Notes: generated by a model not told the origin, from the sequence alone. A stretch of 64,000 nt of DNA from Streptomyces sp. CB02414 (GCF_001905385.1 NZ_LIPF01000003.1:62001-126000); one strand, 5' to 3'. Positions 32,779 to 41,678 are shown, counted from the first letter of the stretch. Numbers and translations: made by a program.

Positions 32779-34332
32779 TCAACTCCCCTGTCGCACCCGT
32801 GTGGTGACGCTGTGCTGTGCCTGTGAGTGCGCCGGCGAGCTCGCCGGGGCCGGCAGGTGCAGGGTGAAGACGGTGCGTCCGGGCACGCTGTCGACGGTCA
32901 CGGCGCCGCCGTGCGCGGCCGCCACGGCCTGCACGATGGCGAGCCCGAGGCCCGTCGAGCCGGTGGCGCGGGAGCGGGCCGAGTCGCCGCGCGCGAACCT
33001 CTCGAAGACGTGCGGCAGCAACCCGGCGGGTATCCCCGGCCCGTTGTCCTCCACGTCCGCGCACAGCCACGCCCCGTCGCACCGCACGCGCGCGGTGACG
33101 GTGGTGCCGGGCGGGGTGTGGGTGCGTGCGTTGGCCAGCAGGTTGACCAGCACCTGCTGGAGCCGGGCGGCGTCCGCCGAGACGATCGCCGGTTCGTCGG
33201 GCAGGTCGAGGCGCCAGGTGTGGTCCAGCCCGGCCGCGCGGGCGTCGCTGACGGTGTCCACGACGAGCGGTACGAGGTCGGTCCGCCCGAACTCCAGCGG
33301 CCGTCCGGCGTCCAGGCGGGCGAGCAGGAGCAGGTCCTCGACCAGCCCGGTCATCCGCCCGGCCTCGGACTCGATGCGGCCCAGCGCGTGCCGGGTGTCG
33401 GGGCCGACCTGTTCCCCTCCCCGGCGGGTCAGTTCGGCGTACCCGCGGATCGAGGCGAGCGGCGTGCGCAGCTCGTGGCTGGCGTCGGCGACGAACTGCC
33501 GTACCCGCGTCTCGCTGGCCTGGCGGGCGTGCAGGGCCCCGTGCACGTGGTTGAGCATCCGGTTGAGCGCGGCGCCGACCCGGCCGACCTCGGTGTGCGG
33601 GTCGCACTCGGACTCCGGGACGCGTTCGTCGAGGCTCACCTCGCCCGCGTGCAGGGGGAGTTCGGAGACGCGGGTGGCGGTGGCGGCGACCCTGCGCAGG
33701 GGGCGGGTGGCGACACCGACGATGACGGTGCCGGCGAGACAGGCGGCGACGAGGCCGGCGGCGGTGACGCTGGCCTCGACGATGATCAGGGTGTTGACGG
33801 TGCCGGTGACCTCGGAGGTGGGGACGGCGGCGTAGTACCCGTCCCGGTACTCCACGCGGTAGTCGCCGAGGTCGCCGATCTCGACGGTGTGCTGGTCCCC
33901 GTCGCGGGGTGCGGAGGCCAGCGCGGCGCGTTCCGCCTCGGTGAGGGCGACCGGGCTGGTACCGCTGAAGTCGGTGCTGTCGTCGTCCTTCTCGCCGTAC
34001 TTGGCGTCGACGACGGCACCGTCCTGGACCTCGGCGACGATCGTGCCGAGCGGCTGCGGGCCGCGGGTGACGAACTCGTCCAGGTCCATCCGCCGCGGGC
34101 CGTCGGCGCCGGGCTGGAGGTCGCCGGGGCCGGTGCCGACGGGCGGCCCGAAGCCGGAGACCCGCATGGCGACCTCGTGCAGCTGCTTGTCCAGCTGGTC
34201 GTACAGGTGCGACCGCAGGGCCACCGTCGTCACCGTGCCGATCACCGCGCACACCACCGCGATCAACGCCACGGACACGACGACGAGCCGCGTCCGCAGG
34301 GTCCGCGGACGCGGTCGCCGCCGTCCGCTCAC
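32779..34332 (-). CDS. Sensor histidine kinase (OmpR-type system)
   Basis: A 517-residue kinase. Two membrane helices (about 16-38 and 180-207) flank an extracytoplasmic sensor domain of about 140 residues. HAMP (about 208-262) follows, then HisKA with phospho-acceptor H286 (VADASHELRTPLASIRGYAEL), the N box NLLANARTHTP, and G boxes DNGPGIP and GSTGLGLAIVQAVAAAHGG. The GTG start overlaps the TGA of the response regulator (GTGA). Followed by the glycosyltransferase genes, which it may control together with its regulator. Confidence 0.95.
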   Translation of the reverse strand: MSGRRRPRPRTLRTRLVVVSVALIAVVCAVIGTVTTVALRSHLYDQLDKQLHEVAMRVSGFGPPVGTGPGDLQPGADGPRRMDLDEFVTRGPQPLGTIVAEVQDGAVVDAKYGEKDDDSTDFSGTSPVALTEAERAALASAPRDGDQHTVEIGDLGDYRVEYRDGYYAAVPTSEVTGTVNTLIIVEASVTAAGLVAACLAGTVIVGVATRPLRRVAATATRVSELPLHAGEVSLDERVPESECDPHTEVGRVGAALNRMLNHVHGALHARQASETRVRQFVADASHELRTPLASIRGYAELTRRGGEQVGPDTRHALGRIESEAGRMTGLVEDLLLLARLDAGRPLEFGRTDLVPLVVDTVSDARAAGLDHTWRLDLPDEPAIVSADAARLQQVLVNLLANARTHTPPGTTVTARVRCDGAWLCADVEDNGPGIPAGLLPHVFERFARGDSARSRATGSTGLGLAIVQAVAAAHGGAVTVDSVPGRTVFTLHLPAPASSPAHSQAQHSVTTRVRQGS

Positions 34333-35069
34333 GACACCGCGGGCTTGATCAGATAGCCGGCGCCGCGCCGCGTGTGGATCATCGGCTCGCGTCCGGCGTC
34401 GATCTTCCGGCGCAGGTAGGAGATGTACAGCTCGACGACGTTGGCCTGCCCGCCGAAGTCGTACGACCACACGCGGTCCAGGATCTGCGCCTTGCTCAGC
34501 ACGCGCCGCGGGTTGCGCATCAGGAACCGCAGCAGTTCGAACTCGGTAGCGGTGAGGTGGATGCCGTCACCGCCCCGCGTCACCTCGTGGCTGTCCTCGT
34601 CGAGGGTGAGGTCGCCGACGACCAGGACGGACTCGGAGCGCCGGTCGGCGGCACCGGTGCGCCGGATCAGTCCGCGCAGCCGGGCGACGACCTCCTCCAG
34701 GCTGAACGGCTTGGTGACGTAGTCGTCCCCGCCCGCGGTCAGCCCGGCGATGCGGTCCTCGACCGCGTCCTTGGCGGTCAGGAACAGCACCGGCACGTCC
34801 GGCACGTCGCGGCGCAGCCGCCCCAGCACGCTCAGCCCGTCCATGTCGGGCAGCATCATGTCCAGCACCACCGCGTCGGGCCGGAACTCGCGCGCGGCCT
34901 GGACGGCGCCGTGGCCGTCGCCCGCGCTGCGGATCTGCCAGCCCTCGTAGCGCAGGGCCATGGAGAGCAGTTCGGTGATGGACAGCTCGTCGTCCACTAC
35001 AAGCACCCGGACGGGGCTCCCGTCCGGCCTCAGCAGTTCGGTGCGCCCCTGGGGCGAGGTCGTGGTCAT
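34329..35069 (-). CDS. OmpR/PhoB-family response regulator
   Basis: A 246-residue regulator: receiver (VRVLVVDDELSITELLSMALRYEGW) with phospho-acceptor D70 (VVLDMMLPDMDG) and conserved K120 (DDYVTKPFS), then a C-terminal winged helix (LTATEFELLRFLMRNPRRVLSKAQILDRVW ... VVELYISYLRRKID). ATG 35067-35069 lies in a GC-poor patch with no obvious box. First gene of a probable four-gene operon: RR, HK, GT2-GtrA, PMT. Confidence 0.96.
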   Translation of the reverse strand: MTTTSPQGRTELLRPDGSPVRVLVVDDELSITELLSMALRYEGWQIRSAGDGHGAVQAAREFRPDAVVLDMMLPDMDGLSVLGRLRRDVPDVPVLFLTAKDAVEDRIAGLTAGGDDYVTKPFSLEEVVARLRGLIRRTGAADRRSESVLVVGDLTLDEDSHEVTRGGDGIHLTATEFELLRFLMRNPRRVLSKAQILDRVWSYDFGGQANVVELYISYLRRKIDAGREPMIHTRRGAGYLIKPAVS

Positions 35070-35181
35070 ACCGGACACCCTGGCGGTGCGCTCTGAGAGC
35101 ACTCTTTCGCCAAGCTGTGATTTTCCTGAGAAACCCACAGGGGCCTCCCAGGCACCGCCCGGCCGCAGCGGCCGGTCGCCG

Positions 35182-36072
35182 TCAGTGCCCGGGCAGCCCG
35201 AACAGCCGGGCCCCGTTGTCGTGGCACACGCCCCGCAGCCACGCGTCGCCGAGCTCCAGCCGCTCCAGCGCGCGCAGCTGGTGCAGGTAGGGGTAGGGGA
35301 TGTTGGGGAAGTCCGTGCCCAGCAGGACGCGGTCGCCGAGGCCGGCCAGCCGGGGCAGCGCCCGCCGGGGGAAGGGGGCGAGCCGCTCGCTGAAGTCGGT
35401 GAACGCCATGGTCGTGTCCAGCCGCACCTCGCCGTACCGCTCGGCCAGGTCCAGGAAGCCCTCGTACTCGGGCATCCCCATGTGCGCGACGATCAGCCGC
35501 AGCCGGGGGTGGCGGGCGAGCACGCGGGCGATCGGCTCGGGCCCGGTGTGCTTGCCGGGCGCCGGCCCGGACCCGCAGTGGATCACGACGGGCACCCCCG
35601 CCTCGGCGAGCAGCCCCCACGCACCGTCGAGCAGCTCGTCGGCCGGGTCGTAGGCACCGACCTGGACGTGCGCCTTGAAGACCCGCGCCCCCGCCTCGAC
35701 CGCCTCGCGGACGTACGCCTCGACGCCGGGCTCCGGGAAGAGGGTGGAGGTGTGCAGACAGTCGGGGGTCCGGCGGGCGAAGTCCACCGCCCAGCCGTTC
35801 AGCCACCGGGCCATGCCCGCCTTGTGCGGGTACAGCATGGCGGTGAAGGACCGCACGCCGAACTCCCGCAGCAGTGCCGTCCGTTCGTCCTCCTCCCTCC
35901 GGTAGGTGATCGGCCACTCGACGCCGCCGGTCAGCGGCCCGAGGGAGTCGAAGTAGCCCCACACCTTGCGCAGGACGCGCTCGGGCATGAAGTGCGTGTG
36001 CACGTCGACCAGCCCGGGCAGCCCGAGCCCCTCCCAGAACCGGCGGACCTGTCCGGCCTCGTGATCACTCAT
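35182..36072 (-). CDS. Amidohydrolase family 2 (TIM-barrel metal hydrolase)
   Basis: A 296-residue enzyme with the amidohydrolase-2 metal pattern: DVHTHFMPE (H25, H27), VPVVIHCGSGP, RLIVAHMGMPEY and LLGTDFPNIPYP (Asp on strand 8). Relatives decarboxylate or hydrolyse aromatic and lactone substrates (ACMSD-like, LigI-like), but no feature fixes the substrate. Stands alone, 68 bp from the DUF2797 gene on the same strand. Confidence 0.92.
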   Translation of the reverse strand: MSDHEAGQVRRFWEGLGLPGLVDVHTHFMPERVLRKVWGYFDSLGPLTGGVEWPITYRREEDERTALLREFGVRSFTAMLYPHKAGMARWLNGWAVDFARRTPDCLHTSTLFPEPGVEAYVREAVEAGARVFKAHVQVGAYDPADELLDGAWGLLAEAGVPVVIHCGSGPAPGKHTGPEPIARVLARHPRLRLIVAHMGMPEYEGFLDLAERYGEVRLDTTMAFTDFSERLAPFPRRALPRLAGLGDRVLLGTDFPNIPYPYLHQLRALERLELGDAWLRGVCHDNGARLFGLPGH

Positions 36073-36139
36073 GCAGCCACGATCGCGCCCGGCCCGCCCC
36101 CGGAACAAGGGGCCGGATCGGGACTGTCCGGGGGCGAGG

Positions 36140-37027
36140 TCAGAACAGCCCGTCCTGCACCCCGGCCGCCACGCCCCTGAACCCCCGCACGGGCACGGCG
36201 CACGGTTCGCCCCCGGCCGCCACCAGCTCCCACCCGGTCATCAGCCGTGAGTCGAGCACGATCACCCCCCGCTCCGTCGCCAGATGCAGATCGGGTCCCG
36301 CGACGGCCATCAGCCCGCCCCCGATCGCGCCGCCGGCCACCAGTTCGGTCACCTCCCCCACGGCGCCCGGACCGTCGGCCCCTGCCTCCGCGACACCGAA
36401 GGCGGCGGCATGGTCCACGCCCCGGAACGGCGCCGGCGTCAGCGACTCCGGCCAGCCGCCCAGCGCCACCGCCCGCGCGTGCAGCTCCGCGATCTCGGCC
36501 GTCCGCTCCCCCTCCGACCCCGGCAGCCCGGACCGGACCGCACGCTTCTGGGCGTAGGGGATGCGGTCGGGCACCCCCAGCGCGGCCCGCAGCAGCTCCT
36601 CCGTCCGCCGCGCGGCCATCAGCGGGCCGTGGCCCAGCCAGCTGAAGCAGACGGCGCCCTGCTCCAGCAGCCGGGCGGACCCCCGCTCGTACGCGGTGAT
36701 CCCGACCTTGACGAGGCCCGGCCCGAACCACGCCAGGTAGACGCGGTACGGCCGCGGATCGTCCGCGACGGTGTCGGCGGCCACGGAGTGCGCCCGGTCC
36801 AGCCGCGCGCACTCCTCGCACCGCGCCCCCGTGCTCCGCCCCGGCACGCCGGCCCGCACCGGGCATGCGTGCCCCCGTGCCCCCACGCAGGTCCGCTCAC
36901 CCCCCTCGGCGACCCCGAAGGCCACCCTTCTGCCCCGGACCAGCGCACTGCGCCGTCCCCCGACCCACGTCAGCACGGGACCGTCCGCCGCCCACCGCAG
37001 CCCCGAGCACTTCCACGTCTGTGCCAT
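36140..37027 (-). CDS. DUF2797 protein
   Basis: A 295-residue protein. A Cys-rich N-terminal part (CVGARGHACPVRAGVPGRSTGARCEECARLDRAHS) may bind zinc. It is followed by RVYLAWFGPGLVKVGITAYERGSARLLEQGAVCFSWLGHGPLMAARRTEELLRAAL, a segment that resembles the core of GIY-YIG nucleases (YLA-x(5)-KVGIT). Catalytic capacity is not established for the family. Divergent from the HxlR gene across a palindromic spacer. Confidence 0.88.
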   Translation of the reverse strand: MAQTWKCSGLRWAADGPVLTWVGGRRSALVRGRRVAFGVAEGGERTCVGARGHACPVRAGVPGRSTGARCEECARLDRAHSVAADTVADDPRPYRVYLAWFGPGLVKVGITAYERGSARLLEQGAVCFSWLGHGPLMAARRTEELLRAALGVPDRIPYAQKRAVRSGLPGSEGERTAEIAELHARAVALGGWPESLTPAPFRGVDHAAAFGVAEAGADGPGAVGEVTELVAGGAIGGGLMAVAGPDLHLATERGVIVLDSRLMTGWELVAAGGEPCAVPVRGFRGVAAGVQDGLF

Positions 37028-37080
37028 CCCCGCCGAGCGTAGAGGCCACCACTGACAACGCCCCCGACAGCAACAGCGAC

Positions 37081-37115
37081 GAGGCGGGCACTGCCCAGAA
37101 GACAGTGCCCGCCTC
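37081..37115. promoter_or_regulatory. 13-bp inverted repeat upstream of hxlR-type gene
   Basis: GAGGCGGGCACTG (37081-37093) and CAGTGCCCGCCTC (37103-37115) are perfect inverted repeats with a 9-bp spacer, between divergent starts at 37027 and 37126. Position favours an operator over a terminator. Confidence 0.6.
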
Positions 37116-37125
37116 GACGTACGGT

Positions 37126-37485
37126 ATGAGCATGATGGGAAGCGACGCGACGTGTCCGGAACGCCTGGTCATGGAGCACGTCACCAGCCGCTGGGGCACC
37201 CTGGCCCTGATCGCCCTGCTGGACCGCCCCTACCGCTTCAGCGAACTGCGCCGGGAGATCGGCCAGGTCAGCGAGAAGATGCTGGCGCAGACCCTGCGGA
37301 CCCTGGAGCGCGACGGCCTGGTCCACCGGGACGCCAAACCGGTGATCCCGCCCCGCGTGGACTACTCCCTCACGGACCTCGGCCGGGAGGCCGCCGAACA
37401 GGTCCGGGGCCTGGCCCGCTGGACGGAGCGGCGGATGACGGCGGTGGAGCAGGCCCGCGAGGCGTACGACGCCGGCCGGGCCTGA
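37126..37485 (+). CDS. HxlR-family transcriptional regulator
   Basis: A 119-residue winged-helix protein: CPERLVMEHVTSRWGTLALIALLDRPYRFSELRREIGQVSEKMLAQTLRTLERDGLVHRDAKPVIPPRVDYSLTDLGREA, a textbook HxlR domain. The N-terminal Cys (SDATC) sits where redox- or electrophile-sensing HxlR proteins carry their reactive cysteine. No ribosome binding site precedes ATG 37126; the mRNA may have a short or no leader. The inverted repeat just upstream is its likely autoregulatory site. Confidence 0.92.
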   Translation: MSMMGSDATCPERLVMEHVTSRWGTLALIALLDRPYRFSELRREIGQVSEKMLAQTLRTLERDGLVHRDAKPVIPPRVDYSLTDLGREAAEQVRGLARWTERRMTAVEQAREAYDAGRA

Positions 37486-37504
37486 CCCGCCACCGCGCTC
37501 CGCG

Positions 37505-38989
37505 TCACTGCTGCAGGACCGCCTTCATGACGTCCCGGGCGATGGGTGCGCCGAGGCGTCCACCGGAGATGTCCGCGCGGGAGATGTCCATGTCGGTCGG
37601 GTCGATGAAGACGGCGACGGCGACGGAGGACCCGTCGTCCTTCTTGCCGTAGGAGACGAACCAGCCGTAGGGCACCTCGTCGTCCACGTCGACACCGCGC
37701 TGCGCGGTACCCGTCTTGCCGCCGACCGTGATGCCGTCGATCAGGGCGCGCTTGGCGCTGCCCTCCTTGGCGGTGAACTCCATCATCTGCTGGACCTTCT
37801 GCGCGGTCTCGGCGGAGACCGCCTCGCTCATCACCGCGGGTTCGGTCTTCTCCAGCGTGTCGAGGTCCGGGCCCTTGACCTCGTCGACGATGTAGGGCTG
37901 CATCAGCTTGCCGTCGTTGGCCAGCGCGGCGGTGACCATGGCCATCTGCATCGGCGTGCTGGTGAGGCTGCCCTGTCCCATGCCGGTGAGCGCGGTGCCC
38001 GGCAGGTCGAGGTCCTTGGGGTAGAGGCTCTTGGTGGCGAGCAGGTCGCCGAAGTCGTCGGAGTAGACGTCCTCGTTGAAGCCGAACTTCTCGGCCGTCT
38101 CCCGCATCTTCTCCGGCCCCAGCTCGGCGGCGGCGTCGAGGAAGACGTTGTTGCACGACCACTGCATCGCGACCTTCATCGAGGCCTTGTTGCAGACGCC
38201 GTCGCCGGCCTCACTGCCGATCTTGGTGCTGGACTGCGGCAGCTGGTACGGCGACTCGGCGTCCGTGCGCGCATTGATGTCGCTGACCGCTCCGTGCTCC
38301 AGCGCGGCGGCCGCGGTGAGGATCTTGAAGGTGGAGCCCGGCGGGTAGGTCTCGCGCAGCGCGCGGTTGGCGAGCGGCTTGCGCTTCTCCTTGGTGAGCG
38401 CGACGAAGCGGTCCGACTCGTTGAAGGTGCCGCCCGAGAACGTCGACGGGTCGTAGGAGGGCGCCGACACCAGCGCCAGCACCTTGCCCGTGCTCGGGTC
38501 GAGTGCGACCACGGCTCCCCGGGCGCCCTCCAGCTTGGTCAGCCCGTCCCAGGCGGCCTTCTGCGCCTTCGGGTCGATGGTGGTGACCACCGAGCCGGCC
38601 CGGCGGCCCTCCCCGCTGACGACGTCGGCGAACCGCTGGAACGCCAGCCGGTCGTCCTTGCCGGTCAGGATGCCGTCGTAGGTCTTCTCCAGCAGCGTCA
38701 TGCCCTGGGCCTGCGACGCGTACCCGGTCACCGGCGCGTACATCGGCCCGTTGACGTAGGTGCGCTTGTACTTGAGGTCGCCCTCGGTCTCGGTGGAGCC
38801 CGTGATGGCCCGCCCGCCGACGATGATGTCACCGCGCGGGGTGGAGAACTGCTCGATCTGCACCCGCCGGTTCTTGGTGTCGGAGGCGAGCTCCGGGGCC
38901 CGGACGTACTGCAGCCAGTTCGCACGGATCAGCAGGCCGAGCACCAGCAGCCCGCAGAAGATCGCCACGGCCCTCAGCGGCTTGTTCAC
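37505..38989 (-). CDS. Class B penicillin-binding protein (transpeptidase)
   Basis: A 494-residue D,D-transpeptidase with one N-terminal membrane anchor (about 7-24) and a short PBP dimerisation domain. Catalytic motifs are intact: SxxK at S219-T-F-K222 (YPPGSTFK), SxN at S278-C-N280 and KTG at 425-427 (GGKTGTAQ). It cross-links peptidoglycan outside the membrane. No RodA/FtsW partner lies next to it, unlike the divisional and pbpA loci, so it is probably an accessory enzyme. GTG start with GGAGG 6 nt upstream. Confidence 0.95.
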   Translation of the reverse strand: MNKPLRAVAIFCGLLVLGLLIRANWLQYVRAPELASDTKNRRVQIEQFSTPRGDIIVGGRAITGSTETEGDLKYKRTYVNGPMYAPVTGYASQAQGMTLLEKTYDGILTGKDDRLAFQRFADVVSGEGRRAGSVVTTIDPKAQKAAWDGLTKLEGARGAVVALDPSTGKVLALVSAPSYDPSTFSGGTFNESDRFVALTKEKRKPLANRALRETYPPGSTFKILTAAAALEHGAVSDINARTDAESPYQLPQSSTKIGSEAGDGVCNKASMKVAMQWSCNNVFLDAAAELGPEKMRETAEKFGFNEDVYSDDFGDLLATKSLYPKDLDLPGTALTGMGQGSLTSTPMQMAMVTAALANDGKLMQPYIVDEVKGPDLDTLEKTEPAVMSEAVSAETAQKVQQMMEFTAKEGSAKRALIDGITVGGKTGTAQRGVDVDDEVPYGWFVSYGKKDDGSSVAVAVFIDPTDMDISRADISGGRLGAPIARDVMKAVLQQ

Positions 38990-39255
38990 CGGATGCCTCC
39001 GTCGAGGCTCGGCCGGGTGGCGGTCGGCCTGTCGGATATGGAGACGCGTCGTCGCAACATGGGCACACCCTAGACACAGTCACGGGCCTTCTTCACCGGG
39101 CGGTGCGACCTTGCGACGCGTCTGCGACAGACCTGTGCCGCGGTATTGCCCGGCACGGAAGACCCTGTTGATCATAAACTCATCACACTTTCAGGCCGAC
39201 CCCCACACTCGCGGCGGCCGGCCCCCACCGTCTCTCCCCCATGAAGGGCCCATTT

Positions 39256-40569
39256 GTGAGACTCCGTCGTTCCCTGTCCGTGGCCGCCGCGGTCGCGGTC
39301 GCCACTCCCGTCGTACTGCTCACCGCCGCCCCGGCGTTCGCCGCCGGGACGCCCGCGGCACAGACGCAGCACCAGCCCACGTACGCGGAGTTGCAGAAGG
39401 CCGCCGCGGACGCGGCCAAGGAGTACGAGGACGCCCTCGCCGCCGAGAAGGAGGGGCGGAAGACGGTCGACGCCACCCTGGCGGCGCTGGACTCCGACAC
39501 CCACCCGCTCAAGGCGGCCACGATCACCGCCGACAAGGCGGCCAAGGACGCGGCCGACGCCGAGGCGGCCGCCGGGAAGGCCGTTGCGGACGCGCGGGCC
39601 TCGGTCGAGGCGGCCGTGACCGACGCCGAGAAGGCCGAGGCGCAGCAGGCTCTGGAGGCCGCCGAGAGCGACCTGGCGGAGGCCGCCGAGGCCAGGCAGA
39701 AGGCCGACGCCACCGCCGAGGCGGCCCAGACCGCGCTGGGCGACGCCCGGGTGGCGGCGGTGCGCGAGTACGGGAAGCTCCAGACGGCCCTGGAGAAGGC
39801 GCTCGAGGCCAAGGAGGCCGCCGAGGAAGCGCTCGGCACCGCGAAGGAGTGCGTCCGCGAGAACGGACTGACCGCTCGCGCGGTGGGGTTGCCGTCCAAG
39901 GTCGTCGCCGGCACCACCGTGGACTTCACCCTGCGCGTGACCAACGGGTCCGAGCGCACGCTGGACGTGGACCCCCTGGCCTTCGTGCGCGTGGCAGGCG
40001 AGGGCAGCGGTGCGAAGAGCGCGCTGAAGGTCAAGTGGTCCGACGGCTCCGGCTGGAAGGCCCTGGACGGCAACCGGCCCGAGCACATCGCCCCCGTCGA
40101 CACCATGAAGCCCGGCGAGCACAGCGACGTGAAGCTGCGGATGAAGGTCGCCTCCGGCGCCGGGGCCGCCGACGCCTTCGCCCTGTTCGCCGCCGACGCC
40201 TCCAGCGCGTACAAGCCCTGCGTCCTGGGCCCGATGAAGCGCTACGACTTCGAACTCCTGCCCGCGGACAGCGACCCCGGCACGGTGGACGAGGCCGACC
40301 CGGGCGCGCCCGGCAAGGACGACGACAAGCGGCCGGGCACGACGGGCACGGGCACCTCCCCCCAGGGCGGCACCCCGAAGCAGACGACGCAGACGACACC
40401 GACGACACAGACGGTGCGCACGTCGGCCGCCGGCACCGGCGGCACCCTCGCCCAGACCGGCACGTCCCCCGCACTGGCGCCGCTCGGCATCGCGAGCGCC
40501 GTCGCCGTGGCACTCGGCGCCGGCACGATCGTCGCCGCACGCCGCCGCAGGGGTGCGGACAACACCTGA
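39256..40569 (+). CDS. Sortase-anchored (LAxTG) coiled-coil surface protein
   Basis: A 437-residue protein with signal peptide 1-30 (ends AFAAGT). An Ala/Glu/Lys-rich helical coiled coil covers about 40-200, then a beta-rich domain (about 205-330, VVAGTTVDFTLRVTNGSERTLDVDPLAFV). A Thr/Pro-rich wall-spanning stretch and a sorting signal LAQTG (398-402) with a hydrophobic helix and ARRRR tail follow. LAxTG is the motif used by Streptomyces sortases. GTG 39256 is favoured by GAAGGG 7 nt upstream; ATG 39241 has no ribosome binding site. Stalk-like architecture suggests an adhesin or wall component. Confidence 0.88.
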   Translation: MRLRRSLSVAAAVAVATPVVLLTAAPAFAAGTPAAQTQHQPTYAELQKAAADAAKEYEDALAAEKEGRKTVDATLAALDSDTHPLKAATITADKAAKDAADAEAAAGKAVADARASVEAAVTDAEKAEAQQALEAAESDLAEAAEARQKADATAEAAQTALGDARVAAVREYGKLQTALEKALEAKEAAEEALGTAKECVRENGLTARAVGLPSKVVAGTTVDFTLRVTNGSERTLDVDPLAFVRVAGEGSGAKSALKVKWSDGSGWKALDGNRPEHIAPVDTMKPGEHSDVKLRMKVASGAGAADAFALFAADASSAYKPCVLGPMKRYDFELLPADSDPGTVDEADPGAPGKDDDKRPGTTGTGTSPQGGTPKQTTQTTPTTQTVRTSAAGTGGTLAQTGTSPALAPLGIASAVAVALGAGTIVAARRRRGADNT

Positions 40570-40586
40570 CGCGGCACTCGGTGGAT

Positions 40587-40607
40587 GCCCGCCCGGACCG
40601 GGCGGGC
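40587..40607 (+). terminator. Hairpin after LAxTG protein gene
   Basis: GCCCGCCC pairs with GGGCGGGC around a GGACC loop, 18 nt after the stop codon. Confidence 0.7.
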
Positions 40608-40637
40608 CTCTACCGGGGGATGCAATGGAACAACAAC

Positions 40638-40671
40638 GACAGAGGCCCCGGATTTCTCCGTGGCCTCTGTC
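40638..40671 (-). terminator. Hairpin downstream of tRNA-Arg(ACG)
   Basis: On the minus strand ACAGAGGCC pairs with GGCCTCTGT around a central loop and is followed by CGTTGTTGTT, just past the tRNA 3' end. Confidence 0.75.
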
Positions 40672-40676
40672 ACATG

Positions 40677-40749
40677 TGCACTCGGCAGGATTCGAACCTG
40701 CAACCTTCTGATCCGTAGTCAGATGCTCTATCCGTTAAGCTACGAGTGC
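40677..40749 (-). tRNA. tRNA-Arg (anticodon ACG)
   Basis: Minus-strand GCACTCG pairs with CGAGTGC, discriminator A; the anticodon loop is CTACGGA with ACG. This is the tRNA whose A34 is converted to inosine by TadA, encoded at 16415-16912. CCA is not encoded. Confidence 0.97.
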
Positions 40750-40873
40750 TTGTCTTTTCAGTTCTACCGTCGCTCCCGGTCCTTTCGGCCCGCTCGCGGC
40801 GACAGGAAGAACATTACATGACTGCCGCCGTCATGTGAAATCCATTGACCGCACCCCTTGTGACCTGCGAAAA

Positions 40874-40909
40874 CACCGAAGCCCCGGCCAAGTGGCCGGG
40901 GCTTCGGTG
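40874..40909 (-). terminator. Hairpin downstream of tRNA-Ser(GCT)
   Basis: A perfect 16-bp stem (40874-40889 with 40894-40909) with a 4-nt loop, 7 nt beyond the tRNA 3' end on the minus strand. Confidence 0.85.
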
Positions 40910-40916
40910 ATCGGTG

Positions 40917-41007
40917 CGGAGGCGGAGGGATTTGAACCCTCGATGGGGGGTAAGCCCCAAACCGCATTAGCAGTGCGGCGCCATAGACCGGACTAGGCGA
41001 CGCCTCC
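40917..41007 (-). tRNA. tRNA-Ser (anticodon GCT)
   Basis: Acceptor GGAGGCG pairs with CGCCTCC, discriminator G; the anticodon loop is CTGCTAA; a long variable arm and T-loop GTTCAAATC are present. Reads AGC/AGU. CCA is not encoded. Confidence 0.97.
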
Positions 41008-41186
41008 AGACAACATCACCGACTCGCGTGCGAGCGCGAGCGGTGCGTGCCGATGATGACACAGTTGAGCGCGCTGTCACCAATCGACCCCTACGGTACT
41101 AGGCGGGCGGGCCGCAGGGCAAAGCCTTACGACGTGGTCGCCCGCCGGTCGCGCAACGTCCGGCGGGCCGACGCGTTAGTCAGGTC

Positions 41187-41678
41187 ATGTCGCAGGTCAC
41201 CCGAGTCCCCGCCGCCCGCCTCCTCGGCGCCGCCGCCCTGTCCGTCGCGAGCCTCGCCGCCCTGGCCGCGCACCCGGCCGCGGCCGCCGGGCCGTACGCC
41301 CCCGCCCCCGCCCCCGCCGCCGGCCCGGACGACCGGGCCACGGACCACCTGACCGTCACCGTCCGGGACACCGGTCCGGACGCCGACGGCACGTACGAGC
41401 TGTCCTGCGGCCCCGCCGGCGGCACCCACCCCGACCCGGCCGGCGCCTGCGCCGTCGTCGAGCGCGACACGCGCTGGGGGCAGGACGCCTTCGCGCCGGT
41501 CCCCGAGGGCAGCGTCTGCACCATGCAGTACGGCGGCCCGGCCACCGCACACGTCACGGGCACCTGGGCCGGGCGCCCGGTCGACGTCACGTACGACCGC
41601 CGCGACGGCTGCGAGATCTCCCGCTGGGACCGCATGGTGCCGCTGCTGCCCGAGGTGGGGGCGCCGGGACGGTCGTAG
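41187..41678 (+). CDS. Subtilisin-inhibitor-like (SSI, I16) secreted protein
   Basis: A 163-residue protein with signal peptide about 1-34 (ends AAAAG). The mature part shows the SSI pattern: LTVTVRDTG, ELSCGPAGGTHPDPAGACAVV, SVCTMQYGGPATAHVTGTWAGRPVDVTYDRRDGCEISRW. Four cysteines (74, 88, 111, 142) match the two SSI disulfides by spacing. By alignment with SSI the reactive bond falls after Met113 (CTM-QYG), suggesting subtilisin-type targets. The C-terminus diverges from the classic SAVF-type ending. Confidence 0.9.
   Translation: MSQVTRVPAARLLGAAALSVASLAALAAHPAAAAGPYAPAPAPAAGPDDRATDHLTVTVRDTGPDADGTYELSCGPAGGTHPDPAGACAVVERDTRWGQDAFAPVPEGSVCTMQYGGPATAHVTGTWAGRPVDVTYDRRDGCEISRWDRMVPLLPEVGAPGRS

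Noticed and set aside
37081..37115. Inverted repeat as a transcription terminator
   Set aside because: It lies between divergent gene starts with no upstream gene to terminate and no T-rich end; operator is the better reading.
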